Part shown: positions 1 to 11,883 of the stretch, one piece after another
Layout of the letters: the number at the start of each line of letters is the position of its first letter
How positions within the stretch are numbered: the first letter of the stretch is position 1
From: Toxorhynchites rutilus septentrionalis
Lineage: Eukaryota > Arthropoda > Insecta > Diptera > Culicidae
Assembly: GCF_029784135.1 (NCBI RefSeq)
Contig: NC_073746.1
Coordinates: forward strand, 39,323,378-39,387,377
Direction: 5' to 3'
Length of the DNA: 64,000 nt
Made by a program: the position numbers and the translations under genes
Notes under the pieces: model-generated
What the model was told of the DNA's origin: nothing
The model's database searches: none
What the model saw: only the letters and a program-made list of their open reading frames with translations

Positions 1-55
1 ATATTGTCGAAGTGTAAAAAGGGATTTATTTCGTGACGCTGGTAGTATAAACGAT

Positions 56-324
56 TGGAGGCGATTACGAAAACGCGAACTTCAGCTCGAGGAAACGCAG
101 CACCAGCTGGAGGAATTGGTACGGTAGTTCCCAACAATTCGAGTTTTCGGGGAATCGAGCGGCCCTATATGGAAGTTGGTGGTGCAAACATATTTGGAGC
201 TAGAAGATCTTTGGAGTGCTGTTCAACCAGAGAAGAATGAGGACGGAACCAACATGGTAGTTAACGTCGCATCCAAAAAATCCTTCGCTTCAGGTATCCT
301 CCACACTTTAAGTTATCCTCTTTA
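56..324 (+). pseudogene. Ty1/copia-type gag remnant
   Basis: One frame reads across this stretch with a single internal stop near position 125. Its second half contains WKLVVQTYLELEDLWSAV, which resembles the N-terminal block of Ty1/copia Gag (a W, then YLE.EDLW.AV, then an acidic run and a short lysine-rich segment). The first half is charged and helix-prone (RLRKRELQLEETQHQLEEL). No LTR, protease or integrase follows, because the copy is cut off at about 324 and replaced by another repeat. I recognise the family from motif memory only. It could also be a gag-like piece of another LTR group. Confidence 0.4.
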
Positions 325-354
325 AGACTATGAGTTAGATGGATTTATCTGTAC

Positions 355-592
355 ATCCATTCCATACCAAACTGATATAGTGGTTCTCATATTTTCGTTA
401 AAAGTGGTAGTTTTGTTCTTTATCGCAAAACATTAGAGCCGTATTTTCTTTATATTTTCATTAGGGATACGATTTTCATTTTAGGGTTGTCCGAAAAATC
501 AACTTTTCCTCTTCTGTAAAAAATGACTTTTTCAAAAAATCATAATATTTGAACTACTTGACCCTAGCCTATCTAATTGGCTTCAACTTTAT
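355..592. repeat. One arm of palindromic repeat family A
   Basis: It carries the family-A block order: a CATTCCAT-like start, TATAGTGGTTCTCA, a stretch ending in GGTAGTTTTGTTC, ATTAGGG, then ATTTTAGGGTTGTCCGAAAAATC. The inverted partner arm seen in the copies at 24168 and 25614 is missing here, so this is a half element. It abuts the next repeat without a recognisable end. Confidence 0.55.
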
Positions 593-1734
593 GTGTCGAA
601 TGAAACACACAAATGAAACACAAATTTCAGTATAACTCGAGAATTAATCAAGCAAACGAGCTAAAATTCGGCATGTGGAGGTTTTAAGGTACAATAAATA
701 TTTCTATGCTGGATAGACACTCCTTTCCCCTCTATAAGGGGGGGCTACCATACAAATGAAACACAAATATCTTTATAACTCGAGAAATAAGCAAGCAAAC
801 TAACCCAAATTCAGCGTGTGAGCGTTTTAGGGTGCAATAAATGTTTCTATGTTGGATAGACACTCCTCCCCCTTTCTAAGAGGGGCAACCATCCAAAGAT
901 ACACAAATTTCAGCATAACTCGAGAATCAATCAACCAAACTATGGTGGTTCGACAAGAGGAAGGGGAGAGGGGTTGCCATACAAATGAAACACAAACTTT
1001 TGCATAACTCGAGAACTAATCAAGCAAATTGATCCAAATTTGGGATGTGAGGGCTTTTGGGTACGAGAAATGTTTCTATGATAGTATGACACCCATCCCG
1101 CCCCTGGAATGGAGAGGGGGTCCCTTAAAAATATTACAGATATTTCAACCACACATGAGAATTAAAAATTTGCGGAAAACTCTGAAGGGAAGTGGGAAAA
1201 TTCGGAAAATTCAATTCCCACATATTCTATAATTTCATAGTGACAAGCGTTTAGTCCATTTGATGTTTTCGCCAACGAACTTGATTTTTGTTCGAAAGTG
1301 GAAATGGATTTTAATGTGATAAAACGCACTCCTATATCTTTTTCTATCTATATAAATAAAAATGAATCGCTGAATGTGTTGATAAGAGCAAAACTCGAAG
1401 AAGGAGTTATCCGATTTAGGGCTATCTTCATTCTATCATATTTTCTATATCAAACATTCATTCGATGTAACGAAGAAACATGTTATTTGCAATGATTGAA
1501 AAATCTTGAACGAGAGTTGTGTCTGAAAACAATCTGATATTATAATGACGAGTTTTGGTAAAATTCCAAGGAAATTTATATTAAAAGTAAATTGCAATCG
1601 GTCAATTAAAAGATGAATTATGAAACAGTTCTGCGATTGGACCCATGATCGTAAGTAAGAAAACGTGAATGTTTAGTGGTATTGATAACAAAAACTAAAT
1701 TTTGGGCGGGACGAAGTTTGCCGGGTCAGCTAGT
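593..1734 (+). repeat. Helitron-family right-end region with 145-bp tandem units
   Basis: About four tandem units of roughly 145 bp run from 600 to 1150. Each unit has CATACAAATGAAACACAAA, a TAACTCGAGAA block, an AATAAATGTTTCTATG-like block and a G/C run (GGGGG). The region ends at TTTGCCGGGTCAGCTAGT (about 1717-1734). The same end, in reverse, starts the copies at 3152, 37238 and 44150. No coding capacity is seen. Assignment to Helitrons comes from the same end closing the RepHel-bearing copy at 49921-52376. Confidence 0.55.
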
Positions 1735-3150
1735 ATATATATAAAAATCTCGTATCACGGTATTTGTTTTTGAACTCATCCGAAACGCGTCGACCGATTT
1801 TGATAAACAAAAATATACACAAATATACACAAAACTTGGTAGGCACGAGAATATGTCGTAAACAATATATGACACAGCTAGGATATCGGTTACCATATAT
1901 TTATGCAAAATAAAAAAGTATTTTTAGTATTTTTGTACAAATAATATTCAAATAAAGTCTTTTTGAACAAGCACAATAAAAAAGATAAACACGCCATTGC
2001 ACAGTGAGGAATCGCTGGCCATCAGGCAAAAAATGAAATTGGCGTCAGCTGTTTATCTAGGATTCACCTTAATCAAAATCGTAATAATTCATTGATGGAA
2101 ATTTTCGAGTCACAGTAATCTGTAGAGGATGGAATATAAATTTGAGCTAAACATTACAAAATCTATTATTTTAAAGTTGTAAAACAGTTTGTGATTAAAA
2201 AAGGAATAAAACAAATTTATGAAATCGAAATCATATCAAACCAGAGCATAATAAAACAAACAATATATCTATTGAAAACATTCAGTCCTTTTCAAATGTT
2301 GAATAAGATTTGCTATCACTAAAATTGATTGAAAAATAGCCCGTTTGCAGGTTGGCGTTACTTCGTACTCCTTTGCAAACAGAAGTAAAGCACTCAGTTC
2401 GTTGTATGAGAAAAAAACAATGGCAATACCGCATATCTTTAGTTTCATTTGCAACGTTATGTGATTCCAGTGTCAATGTTCTACGATTCGTTCAAAATAG
2501 ATATCAGCTATATTTAGAATATCAAATCCATAATTTCGTTGAGTTTTGTTATGGAGCCATCAACATCAGCGGTACCATACAATTCAACGTTGAGTAAGTT
2601 GTTTATCCATGGTTTTATACATGCATTTTAATATCCTCTTTTAACCAAAGGAACCGGATTAGAAAAACAACAAATCTATAAAACAATGAAGTATTGAAAA
2701 TCACAAGACGAAAAGAAAATAGCAGCGAAAGGAATTTTTCCTGCTGATAAGTATAATGAATTCCAAATTTTACTAATAAAAATAGTCGAGAAAATACTAA
2801 TCATGGTATAGTCAATCATCTTCTCACCTCCACAGATCCAATGGAAAACATATATTTTGAAAATGAGAAAAGTAATTGTAAAAAACTTCTAGATTAAGTA
2901 ATTTTATTGAAGAACACAATCGTTTAATCTGGACATGTTAATTTTGAATCTGCTGGCAGTTATGAAGAAAAAGAAGAAGATTATTGTTATGATTTGTTTT
3001 GCTGTATTGTATTAATTTGTAATCCGAAAAAAATCTTTTATATCTATAGTAGAATTCTGTTGATTTGAAGGGTCGTCCATAAACTACGTGATCTTTTCAA
3101 CGCCCAGTGAGTTAGCCTGTACTCAAGGATAATGGAATTATATAGAAAAC
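1735..3150 (+). mobile_element. Helitron-like copy, left end present, body degraded
   Basis: The copy begins with TATATATAAAAATCTCGT, the left end also seen at 49921 and 52377, followed by the shared block containing CGACCGATTTTGAT. It directly abuts the right end of the previous copy, with no host sequence between them. Beyond about 1920 it is AT-rich and I recognise no protein motif. Short reading frames at 2270-2600 overlap on both strands and show no family signature. Confidence 0.4.
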
Positions 3151-3151
3151 T

Positions 3152-3641
3152 AGCTGACCCGGCAAACTTCGTCCCGCCCAAAATTTGTTTTCTGTTATCA
3201 ATACCTTCAAACATTGACGTTTTCTTTCTAAGCGCAAGTTCATAAGTTTAATCGCAGAACAGTTCATTGATTGATCTATCTTCTAATCGACCCCATTGAA
3301 TTTACCTTTTACTAAAAAAATCATAGTTCTTCTACCAAAACTCATCATAATAATATCAGATTATTTTCGGACACAGACCCCTCTCTCTTCTCCCTTTTAG
3401 AGAGGGGTGGAGTGTCTAACCACCATAGAATCATTTATTGCACCCTGAAACCTCCAGATGCCTAATTTGGTTGCATTTGCTTGATTAATTCTCGAGTGAT
3501 GCAGACATTTGTGTTTCATTTGCATGGCAGCACCCCCCCCCCCCCCCCCTTTGAGAGGGGTTGGAGTATCTAACCACCACAGAAACATTTATTGCACCCT
3601 AAACCTCCAAATGCCTAATTTGGTTTCATTTGCTTCATTAG
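3152..3641 (-). repeat. Helitron-family end repeat, truncated
   Basis: It starts with CTAGCTGACCCGGCAAACTT, the reverse of the right end at 1717-1734, and holds two of the 145-bp tandem units, including the long C run at about 3532-3550. It breaks off at about 3641, where mariner sequence begins. Confidence 0.55.
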
Positions 3642-3912
3642 GCAGACCAGCTCCGGGAGCTCGGATGGAAGGTTCTTTTGCATCCGCCGTATAGTCCGGA
3701 CCTTGCACCAAGTGACTACCACCTGTTTTTGTCCATGGCGAACGAGCCAGAAGTTAGCCATAAAATAGGCCTGTGAAAATTGGCTATCCGAGTTTTTTTT
3801 GCCAATAAGGAAACGAGCTTCTATAACAGGTGTATTATGAAGTTGGCATCTCGTTGGGAACAAGTCATCGAACAAAACGGCGCATATTTGACTTCAAACA
3901 GATGATTGTAAC
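3642..3912 (+). pseudogene. 3' fragment of a DD34D mariner transposase
   Basis: It encodes a LRELGW block, HPPYSPDLAPSDYHLF and a C-terminal [13 protein letters not shown] block, nearly the same as the C-terminal third of the mariner at 22105-23379. The third catalytic D (in APSD) is present. Everything upstream, including the first two catalytic aspartates, is absent. Indels around 3760-3800 shift the frame. No terminal inverted repeat is left at either side. Confidence 0.8.
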
Positions 3913-3962
3913 AAATTTCTGAACTGTTTGTTTTTAGACAAACAAACAAAAATATCGCACAT

Positions 3963-4721
<759 letters not shown>

Positions 4722-4960
4722 GGAATTCACTATTGCTTGTGGCTTGTTTACCTCCTTCTGATTACCATTTGATGGGATACGCACTTACTAAGCAGCACTT
4801 CAATTCGTACAAAAAATTGTAAAATGGTTCGATGACCGGTTTGTCTAAAAACAAACAGTTTTTCCAACGAGACATCCATTAATTGCCTGAAAGATGGGAA
4901 AAATGTGCAACTTTCAATGGCCATTTCTTTGAAAAATTTTGACCAAAAACAAGTATTTTT
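4722..4960 (+). pseudogene. Degraded C-terminal mariner fragment, second lineage
   Basis: Across frameshifts the translation gives PPSDYHLMGYAL, QHFNSYKK, KNKQFFQRDIH and LPERWEKC. This matches the order seen at the C-terminus of mariner transposases (SDYHLF, FxSYE, FFxRGI, LPERWEK). The wording differs from the 22105 copy, so it is a different mariner lineage. Stops and frame changes show it is dead. Confidence 0.55.
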
Positions 4961-5384
4961 ATGTTAAAATCCGCTTCGATTGACACCTGGTACAATCTTG
5001 TTTATTTGTATGTTGGGAAAATAAAACGTTACCATACAATCACAGAGTTAGTGATGTTAATAAAAAAAAGTAGAATCCATATTCAAAACATTCAATTAAT
5101 CTCAAAAGAATGAAATGGAGTTCATCTGTCCCTTAAGTTTAAAAAAGAGCTATATGTATTATCAGTATTAGCTAACCCACTTAGGAGGTAAAGATCATCG
5201 TTGTTTATTTCCTTCCTACTGATAAAATCGTCGAAGACGTTATGTTGCTTTCCCCGTGGAAAAGTAGCGATACTGAAATACCGATTTAGATAAGATTAGG
5301 CCACGTTAAAGAAAGTCATCGGTCAATCCTTGCAATGCAATTCATAGCTCGATTCACTCGACGAGGAACATTCATACGGTAAAC

Positions 5385-6375
5385 ATGTCCGCCCCATTCG
5401 ACGTGGAACTCGGTCCTCCAAGCGCAGAGCTGCTAGAGGTGTCCCACCAGGAGCTTCGGGAGATTCCCGAGCTGAGAGCGGCCGCCGTAGCAGAACTTAG
5501 AACGTTATTGCAAGCGGCGAGTGATTTGTCTTTTCCCGACGATGAGGAGTTTTTGCTCATCTATCTGAGACCATGTCATTTCTACGCCGAGAGCGCATTA
5601 AAACTGGTGAGTTGGATTCTCCCTGATGCGACCGCGGTATTGGTAATGCTTCTTTGTTTTAGATGCGTAATGTTGCCGAGTTCCAGAAGTCCCACCATAG
5701 TTTGCTCCACAACCTTGTGCCGACGGATCTAAAAGAAGAAATAACCAACCATGACCTCGTGACGGTTCTAACAAACCGTGATCAGAAGGGCCGCAGGATT
5801 GTTGTCGTCCGTGTGGGAGGCGTCTGGGATCCCAAACTTGTCCACGAGGATAAAATATTCGCCATTCTGTACACTTTCCAAAAACTGGCCGTCATGGAAC
5901 CTGCTACTCAAATTAATGGTATCGTTGTGATTTACGATTTCGATGGGCTGGGCATGAAACAGGTCAAAGGAATGTCGCCTGGAGCTGCGAAGCGACTGCT
6001 GACTTTCATTCAGGAGGCCGCCCCAGTTCGAATCAAGGCCGTTCACTTCACCAAGGAACCGCTGCTGTTCAACATGGTTTGGGCCTTGATGAAGCCATTT
6101 GTGAAGGAGAAACTCAAAAACCGGGTAAGTGACGATGATTAGAATACGGCGCACGTTTCGTGTTTATGCCCATAATTTACATGTATCGCACACGACAGAT
6201 GTTCTTCCACGGCGCGGACATGAAAAAGCTTCATAAGCATGTGGATGCGGACTGCTTACCGGCGAACTATGGTGGAACCTTGCCAGTGCTTAACTACGGC
6301 TCCAAGGATTGGTATCCGGCTCTTGAGAAGCACATTGATTTTATCAACAAGTTCAATGCGGCGGGATACAAATAG
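5385..6375 (+). CDS. CRAL-TRIO lipid-transfer protein, paralogue A
   Basis: Three coding exons: 5385-5606, 5663-6124 and 6199-6375, with GTGAGT and GTAAGT donors and phase-0 introns of 56 and 74 bp, giving 286 residues. Residues about 20-74 form the helical CRAL-TRIO N-terminal region, ending in FLLIYLRPCHFY. The lipid-binding CRAL-TRIO domain follows from about residue 95 to 255, with TNRDQKGRR, VVIYDFDGL (DFDGL at 166-170), LLTFIQEA and FNMVW. No signal peptide or membrane segment is seen, so it should be a cytosolic carrier of a hydrophobic ligand, like alpha-tocopherol transfer and retinaldehyde-binding proteins. The ligand cannot be read from sequence. The first ATG is chosen because it aligns with the starts of paralogues B and C. 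It is the most divergent of the three and lies in opposite orientation. Confidence 0.94.
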
Positions 6376-6502
6376 AATCCACTGGTGGGGGTTAGGTTAT
6401 CTAATCTGGCGTTCATGTAGTCAGTGATTACCGAACGAAATGTTTTTAAAGAAATCCATTTGGATTCATTCTTTTGTAATAGATAACATTGAACAATCAC
6501 TG

Positions 6503-6508
6503 AATAAA
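6503..6508 (+). terminator. Polyadenylation signal of CRAL-TRIO A
   Basis: AATAAA, 128 bases after the stop codon at 6373-6375. A DD41D transposon starts only 15 bases further on, so the cleavage site lies at or inside the transposon end. Confidence 0.55.
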
Positions 6509-6602
6509 CTCAATTTGTTATACAGGGTTTTCCAACTTTAAATTCCGACAGTAAATTGAAATAAAATACACTTGGAATTCGAATTTCGATGAAACTTTTA
6601 TT

Positions 6603-7995
6603 TCAAATTAAAGTTTGGTTTATGCCATTATGTGTGAAATACAAATGTCCACCTAGGGCTTCCTCGCACACCTTGACCCGGAACAGGTAATTTTCGATGA
6701 CTTTTCGGCACATATGGGGCGGTATCTCGGTCATAACTTCACGAATGTTGTCTTTCAAATGTTCAAGAGTTTGCGGAGAGTTGGCATGGACACGGTCTTT
6801 CGTATAACCCCACAAAAAAAAAGTCTAGCGGGTTCAAATCGCATGATCTGGACGGCCAATTGGCATCACCAAAACGCGAAATTATGCGTCCCTCAAATTT
6901 CGTTCGCAATATGGCCATGTTCGGTCGTGTTGTGTGGCACGTGGCGCCGTCCTGCTGAAACCACATGTCATCCGTATCCATATCTTCAATTTGTGGCAAA
7001 AAAATCGCTTAACATGCGGCCATAGCGCTCCCCATTCACAGTTACCGTCTCCCGTCCTCATTTTCAAAGAAATACGGCCCGATGACACCACCAGACCATA
7101 ATGCCCACCAAACAGTGACTTTTGGCGGATGCAATGGCCTCTCAACAATCACGTGTGGATTTTCTGAGGCCCATATACGGAAATTTTTGATGTTCACATA
7201 GCCTTCTTCTTCTTCAATGGCACTAACGTTCCTAGAGGAACTTCGCCGTCTCAACGTAGTATTACTTGCGTCATTTTTATTAGTACTTAGTTGAGATTTC
7301 TATGCCAAATAACATGCCTTGAATGCATTCTGAGTGGCAAGTTCTAGAATACGCGTGATCACAGTGCAAGTCGGAGGAAATTTCTTTGACGAAAAATTCC
7401 CCCGACCAGAACGGGAATCGAACCCGAACACCCGGCATGTTAGTTATGACGCTAACCACTCGGCCAAGGGAGCACCCATGACCCATGTTCACATAGCCAC
7501 CGAGCTCGAAATGTGCCTCATCGCTGAAGAAAATTTGATGCGAAAATTCAGCATTTTGGTGCTGTTGTTCGTTCACCCAATCGACGTATGCCCGACGCAT
7601 TCCATGGTCACCACGCTCTAATTTTTGTACCAGTTGGACTTTATATGGATGTAGGTGCAAGTCCAAATGCAAAATTCGCCACAATGATGTGTTTGACGAG
7701 CCCAATTGCTGAGCACGCCGTGGAATCGAAACATTCGGGTCATCCTCCACACTGGCAGCAACAGCAGCAATATTTTCGGCCGAACGCACATTACGATGAT
7801 GCACAGGTTTCACAATATCCGCTACGGATCCAGTTTGTTCGAATTTACGCACTACATTAGCGATTGTGTGCTCTGTAGGCCGTCCATGATGACCAAAATC
7901 CGTCCATAATGCTCGAAAAACATTTGCCGGTTTTTCATCATTTTTATAGTATAATTTAACAAAATTAACAAGTTGGCGATGCTAAAACGATCCAT
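6603..7995 (-). pseudogene. DD41D transposase, broken
   Basis: The reading starts at the ATG at 7995 (MDRFSI), shifts frame in the N-terminal helix-turn-helix region, then reads through RKFEQTGSV, IFFSDEAHFELGGYVN (first D), KVTVWWALW, WFQQDGATCH (second D) and CDLNPLDFF (third D), ending at 6603. Forty-one residues separate the second and third catalytic aspartates. A SINE splits the frame after GGYVN. A further frame change lies near 6800, between PLDFF and WGYTKDRV. All catalytic residues are visible, but the protein cannot be made. Confidence 0.85.
7204..7484 (-). mobile_element. tRNA-derived SINE inserted in the DD41D transposon
   Basis: Read on the minus strand, it has a tRNA-like head with box A (TGGCCGAGTGGTTAG) and box B (GGTTCGATTCC), a unique body, and a (GAA)n tail. 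The 14-bp sequence ATGTTCACATAGCC occurs at 7190-7203 and again at 7485-7498, an exact target-site duplication. A close copy is at 27281-27554. The head resembles a Ser/Leu-type tRNA D-arm. I cannot assign the family name with certainty. Confidence 0.87.
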
Positions 7996-8110
7996 ATTGT
8001 AAAATGGCAGACATTCAACTAACGATATGACGCTTTGGTTGACAGCTATGTCAAACGGTTGTCAGCGCAGGGCTGTATACTTTCGGAAGCCCGAAATGGA
8101 TAACCCTGTA

Positions 8111-11100
8111 TATTCTATGCATGGTCATTATTGAGAATCAGTTGGTGAAAGAGGATCGTATTAAGTGACACATATAAAGTTTATACAAGAATAAAAACGA
8201 TACAATATAATATCTTAAACACATAATCGATTTGTATCTGCGCTATAAAATAATTCATGTTTGAAATGAAAATTTACCAGAAAAATTCTCTTTGTGTCAT
8301 TATCTAGAATTATCTAGAACATAGGAAGGTCAAGAAAAAAATCTCGATGTCACCTCTGTCTCTCAACTCAAGCTCTGTTCACGTTTGGCAGGAACTTTGG
8401 TCGAGTAATTTCTTTTATTATTCGTTTTCAAACTTTTTCGGTTTATCCAGATGCTTTTTATCTTCAACACTAAAATCAGCACTTTTTAATCGTCTAAACC
8501 AGCTATACTCAACCTGCGGCCCACCGAGCTCTCCTGTTCACGTTTGTGCATAAAATTGGAAATATGGATATGAAACTATTGATTACCTATATTTTGAAAT
8601 AAGACCAGGTTTTTCAGTAATGATACCAAATCAGAAAACAGGTCAAATTTTTTATGAAATAAATGAAATAAATTAATAATTATTTTAGCTCGGAACGGAT
8701 TTTAATGGTTTACATTCCAATCGAATCGGATATTCTCGAAAATCTTTCGATACGTTATACATTACGGCTCCCTAACCCATAAATGATATCAATTAAGGAT
8801 CATTGGAAGAATACATATTTTACTATTGTGTTCCCTTGGCTGAATTTGTATCAGGCACAATATTCCAACAACACTGCTAATCAGACGAACATAAATCGAT
8901 CGCTCGAAATACAAATGCAGCATTCGTTTTACGGAGAATGTGGACAGAGAAAATATTGCAATCCTAGCTCCGCAGTATTCTATTCATAAAGTATAAACAA
9001 TTCGTCAGCCATCTAACATCTAACTAGCGACTGGGCGACAGCAAGGCTTTCGAAATGACCTTGCTCAAAGCCGAGTGTTTAGTTTTGTTCTCCAATTTGG
9101 TCTTTTTCAAGGCTAGAGGCGGATGAACTGATGAGTTTTAAAGCCTTTATAATTTAAAAACAACGTCATTATCATCATTCAACTCGTCTCGCTCCAGCTA
9201 TCAGACAGCAGTTTATTTCAATGCTGATGGCACCGTGGTTCTAAGGAAGAATGAAAGATAAATATCGCACAGTATGTTGCAATTCTGTTCGGTGGGGCAC
9301 CACGTCGATCTGCATGCCGTCTGCTGAAGAGTATCTGTATATTTTTGTGGCACATCATATTTGAATCTGTACTAGGGTGTGAGTTTCAAATTTCTGAAAC
9401 GAGAGCGTTACGTTTGTGGTGAAATACATTTTGTCAGTTGAACAAAGTGGTATGTCAATCACTTCATTCGAAAGATAAAAGGTGATGAGTAATGATAATC
9501 AGTAATGCTGGTTACTTATTGACCCAAAACTTGTTTCAATAGCAAACCGCCTCGAAAACAACCTATTCAAATCACAAATGTCTATAAATACCTGTACCTG
9601 CTGGAAAGTACCTCTTAGTCAAGATTTGTCGATGTATGCGTTGGCTGTCAGTGAAAGTTCTCTAAATATTGTGCTCGCCCTGACCAACCAGATTTTATTT
9701 TGTTACTGTGTTGAACATTTTTCGCCACAGAATTTTCAGAATATGCAAGAAGCAAGCAAAGTGTAGAGCAGAATCAAAGCAGAAGCGAAATGTTAAATAG
9801 GACGTAGGTCGTCGGTTTTGATACCGTGAAGATTGCATGAATTGTTGATTTTATACGTTTTCAAATAGATAACGGTAATGGGGGTCAAATATATAATCGC
9901 TTGGTGCCACAATGTGTGTAGTACGAGAAGAATGTCGCAATGCATACTGATTGCGTTACATGTATTGTTCTGTGCGCATGTATTTTCTCACGAAAACAAG
10001 AATTAATCATGGATTAATCATCTTCAACGGCGTCTACAAAAAAAACGCAAATCCATCGGTCCTTTTCAGCGCCACTAAAACTTTCGACTAAAGAGTTATT
10101 TTAGAAATTTAGATGCATTCTAAAAATCTTTTTTTTTTATAATTTATTTTTGGCTGAAGGGAGATTATGAAAATTTAAGTGTGTGTTGTTTTAAGTTTTT
10201 TTCAAATTATAGATGCTTTAAGCTTTCTCAGTTCATTCGCTTCTAGCCTTGAAAAAGACCATTTTGCTGCCAGTGTTGCCACATTTTATACTGTACCAGA
10301 GGGGTTAAAAATATTTCTCACCTGTACTTTTTTTTCCAAAAAGATGTATCTTCTGAAATATTCGTTGTAGAGAAAAAAACTAATTTATTAGTATGAAAAA
10401 ATACTCATTTATTTACTACTAATACTACATTTATATTTGCAAGTCATTCGGGTGTTTGATGCTACATACATAGCTTTTTTTCAGAACCTAGATTGCATAC
10501 AATCATTTATGAAAATTTTGGTGCTGCCGTCACATTGTTTAATAAAATTTATCGATCTCAAAATAGCGTTCATCGTATCGTTGTTGAGCCGATTTCGAAG
10601 CCTGTTTTTGTTCTGATTATATTAATAAAAAATCGCTCGATAGTTGTCGAGGAGTGAGGCATAGTGAGAACGTAACAATCAAGACATCGAAGCTCAAAAA
10701 ATGCAAGTGAATCGTCAATTCCTTTAGATATTCAATTTTTTTACACCAATCCTGCAAATGCACATGATCATCGATCGTGATAGTCTTTTTCGCAGTTGAC
10801 ACACATTAGGTCACAGACAATTATAAATTTGTTTCATCACCGCCATTTTTCCTCACTTCTAATTAACCAAACACAAAACAATGATGTCTTCTATCTACCT
10901 TTGGAAATGTATCACAAGAAAAAGGTCGTGTGTGATGCGACAATTGACAAACGCTGCTTCGGAATGACTGCATGAAAACCGACGAGGTGTATAATATCAT
11001 CGAGTTACACTTTGGATTTTAAATTGCGTACTATCCACCCTCCGAAGTGATTATGCTGTGGCACTTCGTTTCATGCAAAAACGCTGTGTGGGACAACTGT

Positions 11101-11209
11101 ATCGAAGAAGACAGTAGGCTGCTCGCTGGCTGATGCGAGACTGTGTTATAGAAAACGCGAACACACTGCTTCTAAGCGGTGGTCTGAATTTACATTTTGA
11201 GCGAGCGAT
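8111..11209. other. No gene or recognisable element seen
   Basis: AT-rich sequence with only short, overlapping frames below 70 codons. I see no splice-linked coding exons, LTRs or inverted-repeat pairs here. Confidence 0.4.
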
Positions 11210-11883
11210 TTAACCAGTTAACTGTGATTGACTAGTATACTCATGATGGAGAGGTCGTAAAATTTTGTGTATTGACGAGTATACTCGTCATACGTATAAA
11301 TCAGTAACCATTAGCTGTTTAAATTGCAATTTTTGAGAAAAACAAACAATTCCTCAAATTTCAAGATGTATAGAATATCTTGAGGCAATGCCGGAATAAA
11401 ACAAACAAATAGAAAATATACAAAGCTTGCGATGATGCCATGAGTCTTGGTATGCACTGGTTGAAAAAGTTTACCAGTTCGCAAAATGAATTTATTTATG
11501 TGCGATGATAATGTTTTTAGTTGTTCGCTTTGCTAAAAACTTGGGATCAGTAAGGAATTGCGTTACTGGTGTTCGATTTGCAAAGTCTCAATGTATATAA
11601 TACCCTGTTCCGCTGAATATCACTCCACAGCGAGAATTTGAATTCTTACGTTTGTATGTATAATATTTAATTGAATTCATTGCATTTTTAGTTCGATATG
11701 TATATAATATATGCTTATGTTAACCAAAGAAGTAAATATTAATAATAAAATTTACAATTTTTGTAAATTATTTTACCAGCGCGCAGCTTACCTTGTGATT
11801 GACAATGTACTCGTCTTGGCTCGATTCTGGCGACACAAAACTGTGCGCACTTTTTAATGAATACGGCACAGTTAACTGGTTAA
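11210..11883. repeat. MITE-like element with 17-bp inverted ends
   Basis: TTAACCAGTTAACTGTG at 11210-11226 is repeated exactly in reverse at 11867-11883. Inside lies a perfect 18-bp palindrome, TGACGAGTATACTCGTCA (11273-11290). There is no coding capacity in the 0.67 kb between. The target duplication is not clear, so the exact ends may lie a few bases out. Confidence 0.5.

Larger units (their letters stand above)
6523..8108 (-). mobile_element. DD41D mariner-like transposon (rosa-type), SINE-interrupted
   Basis: TA target duplications (6521-6522 and 8109-8110) flank short inverted ends, CAGGGTTTTCCA on the left and the reverse of CAGGGTTATCCA on the right. Without the SINE and its extra target copy, the element would be about 1.29 kb, normal for this superfamily. 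It carries one transposase on the minus strand. The DD41D spacing matches what is described for the rosa group; the group name is from memory of the family. Confidence 0.85.

Noticed and set aside
2269..2597. Possible Helitron coding in the 1735-3150 copy
   Set aside because: I could not match any RepHel block there, unlike the 49921 and 52377 copies.
7420..7480. tRNA gene (box A and box B, cloverleaf-like)
   Set aside because: It is the head of a SINE: the body, GAA tail and target duplication follow, and the same sequence recurs at 27281-27554. No independent tRNA gene was found.
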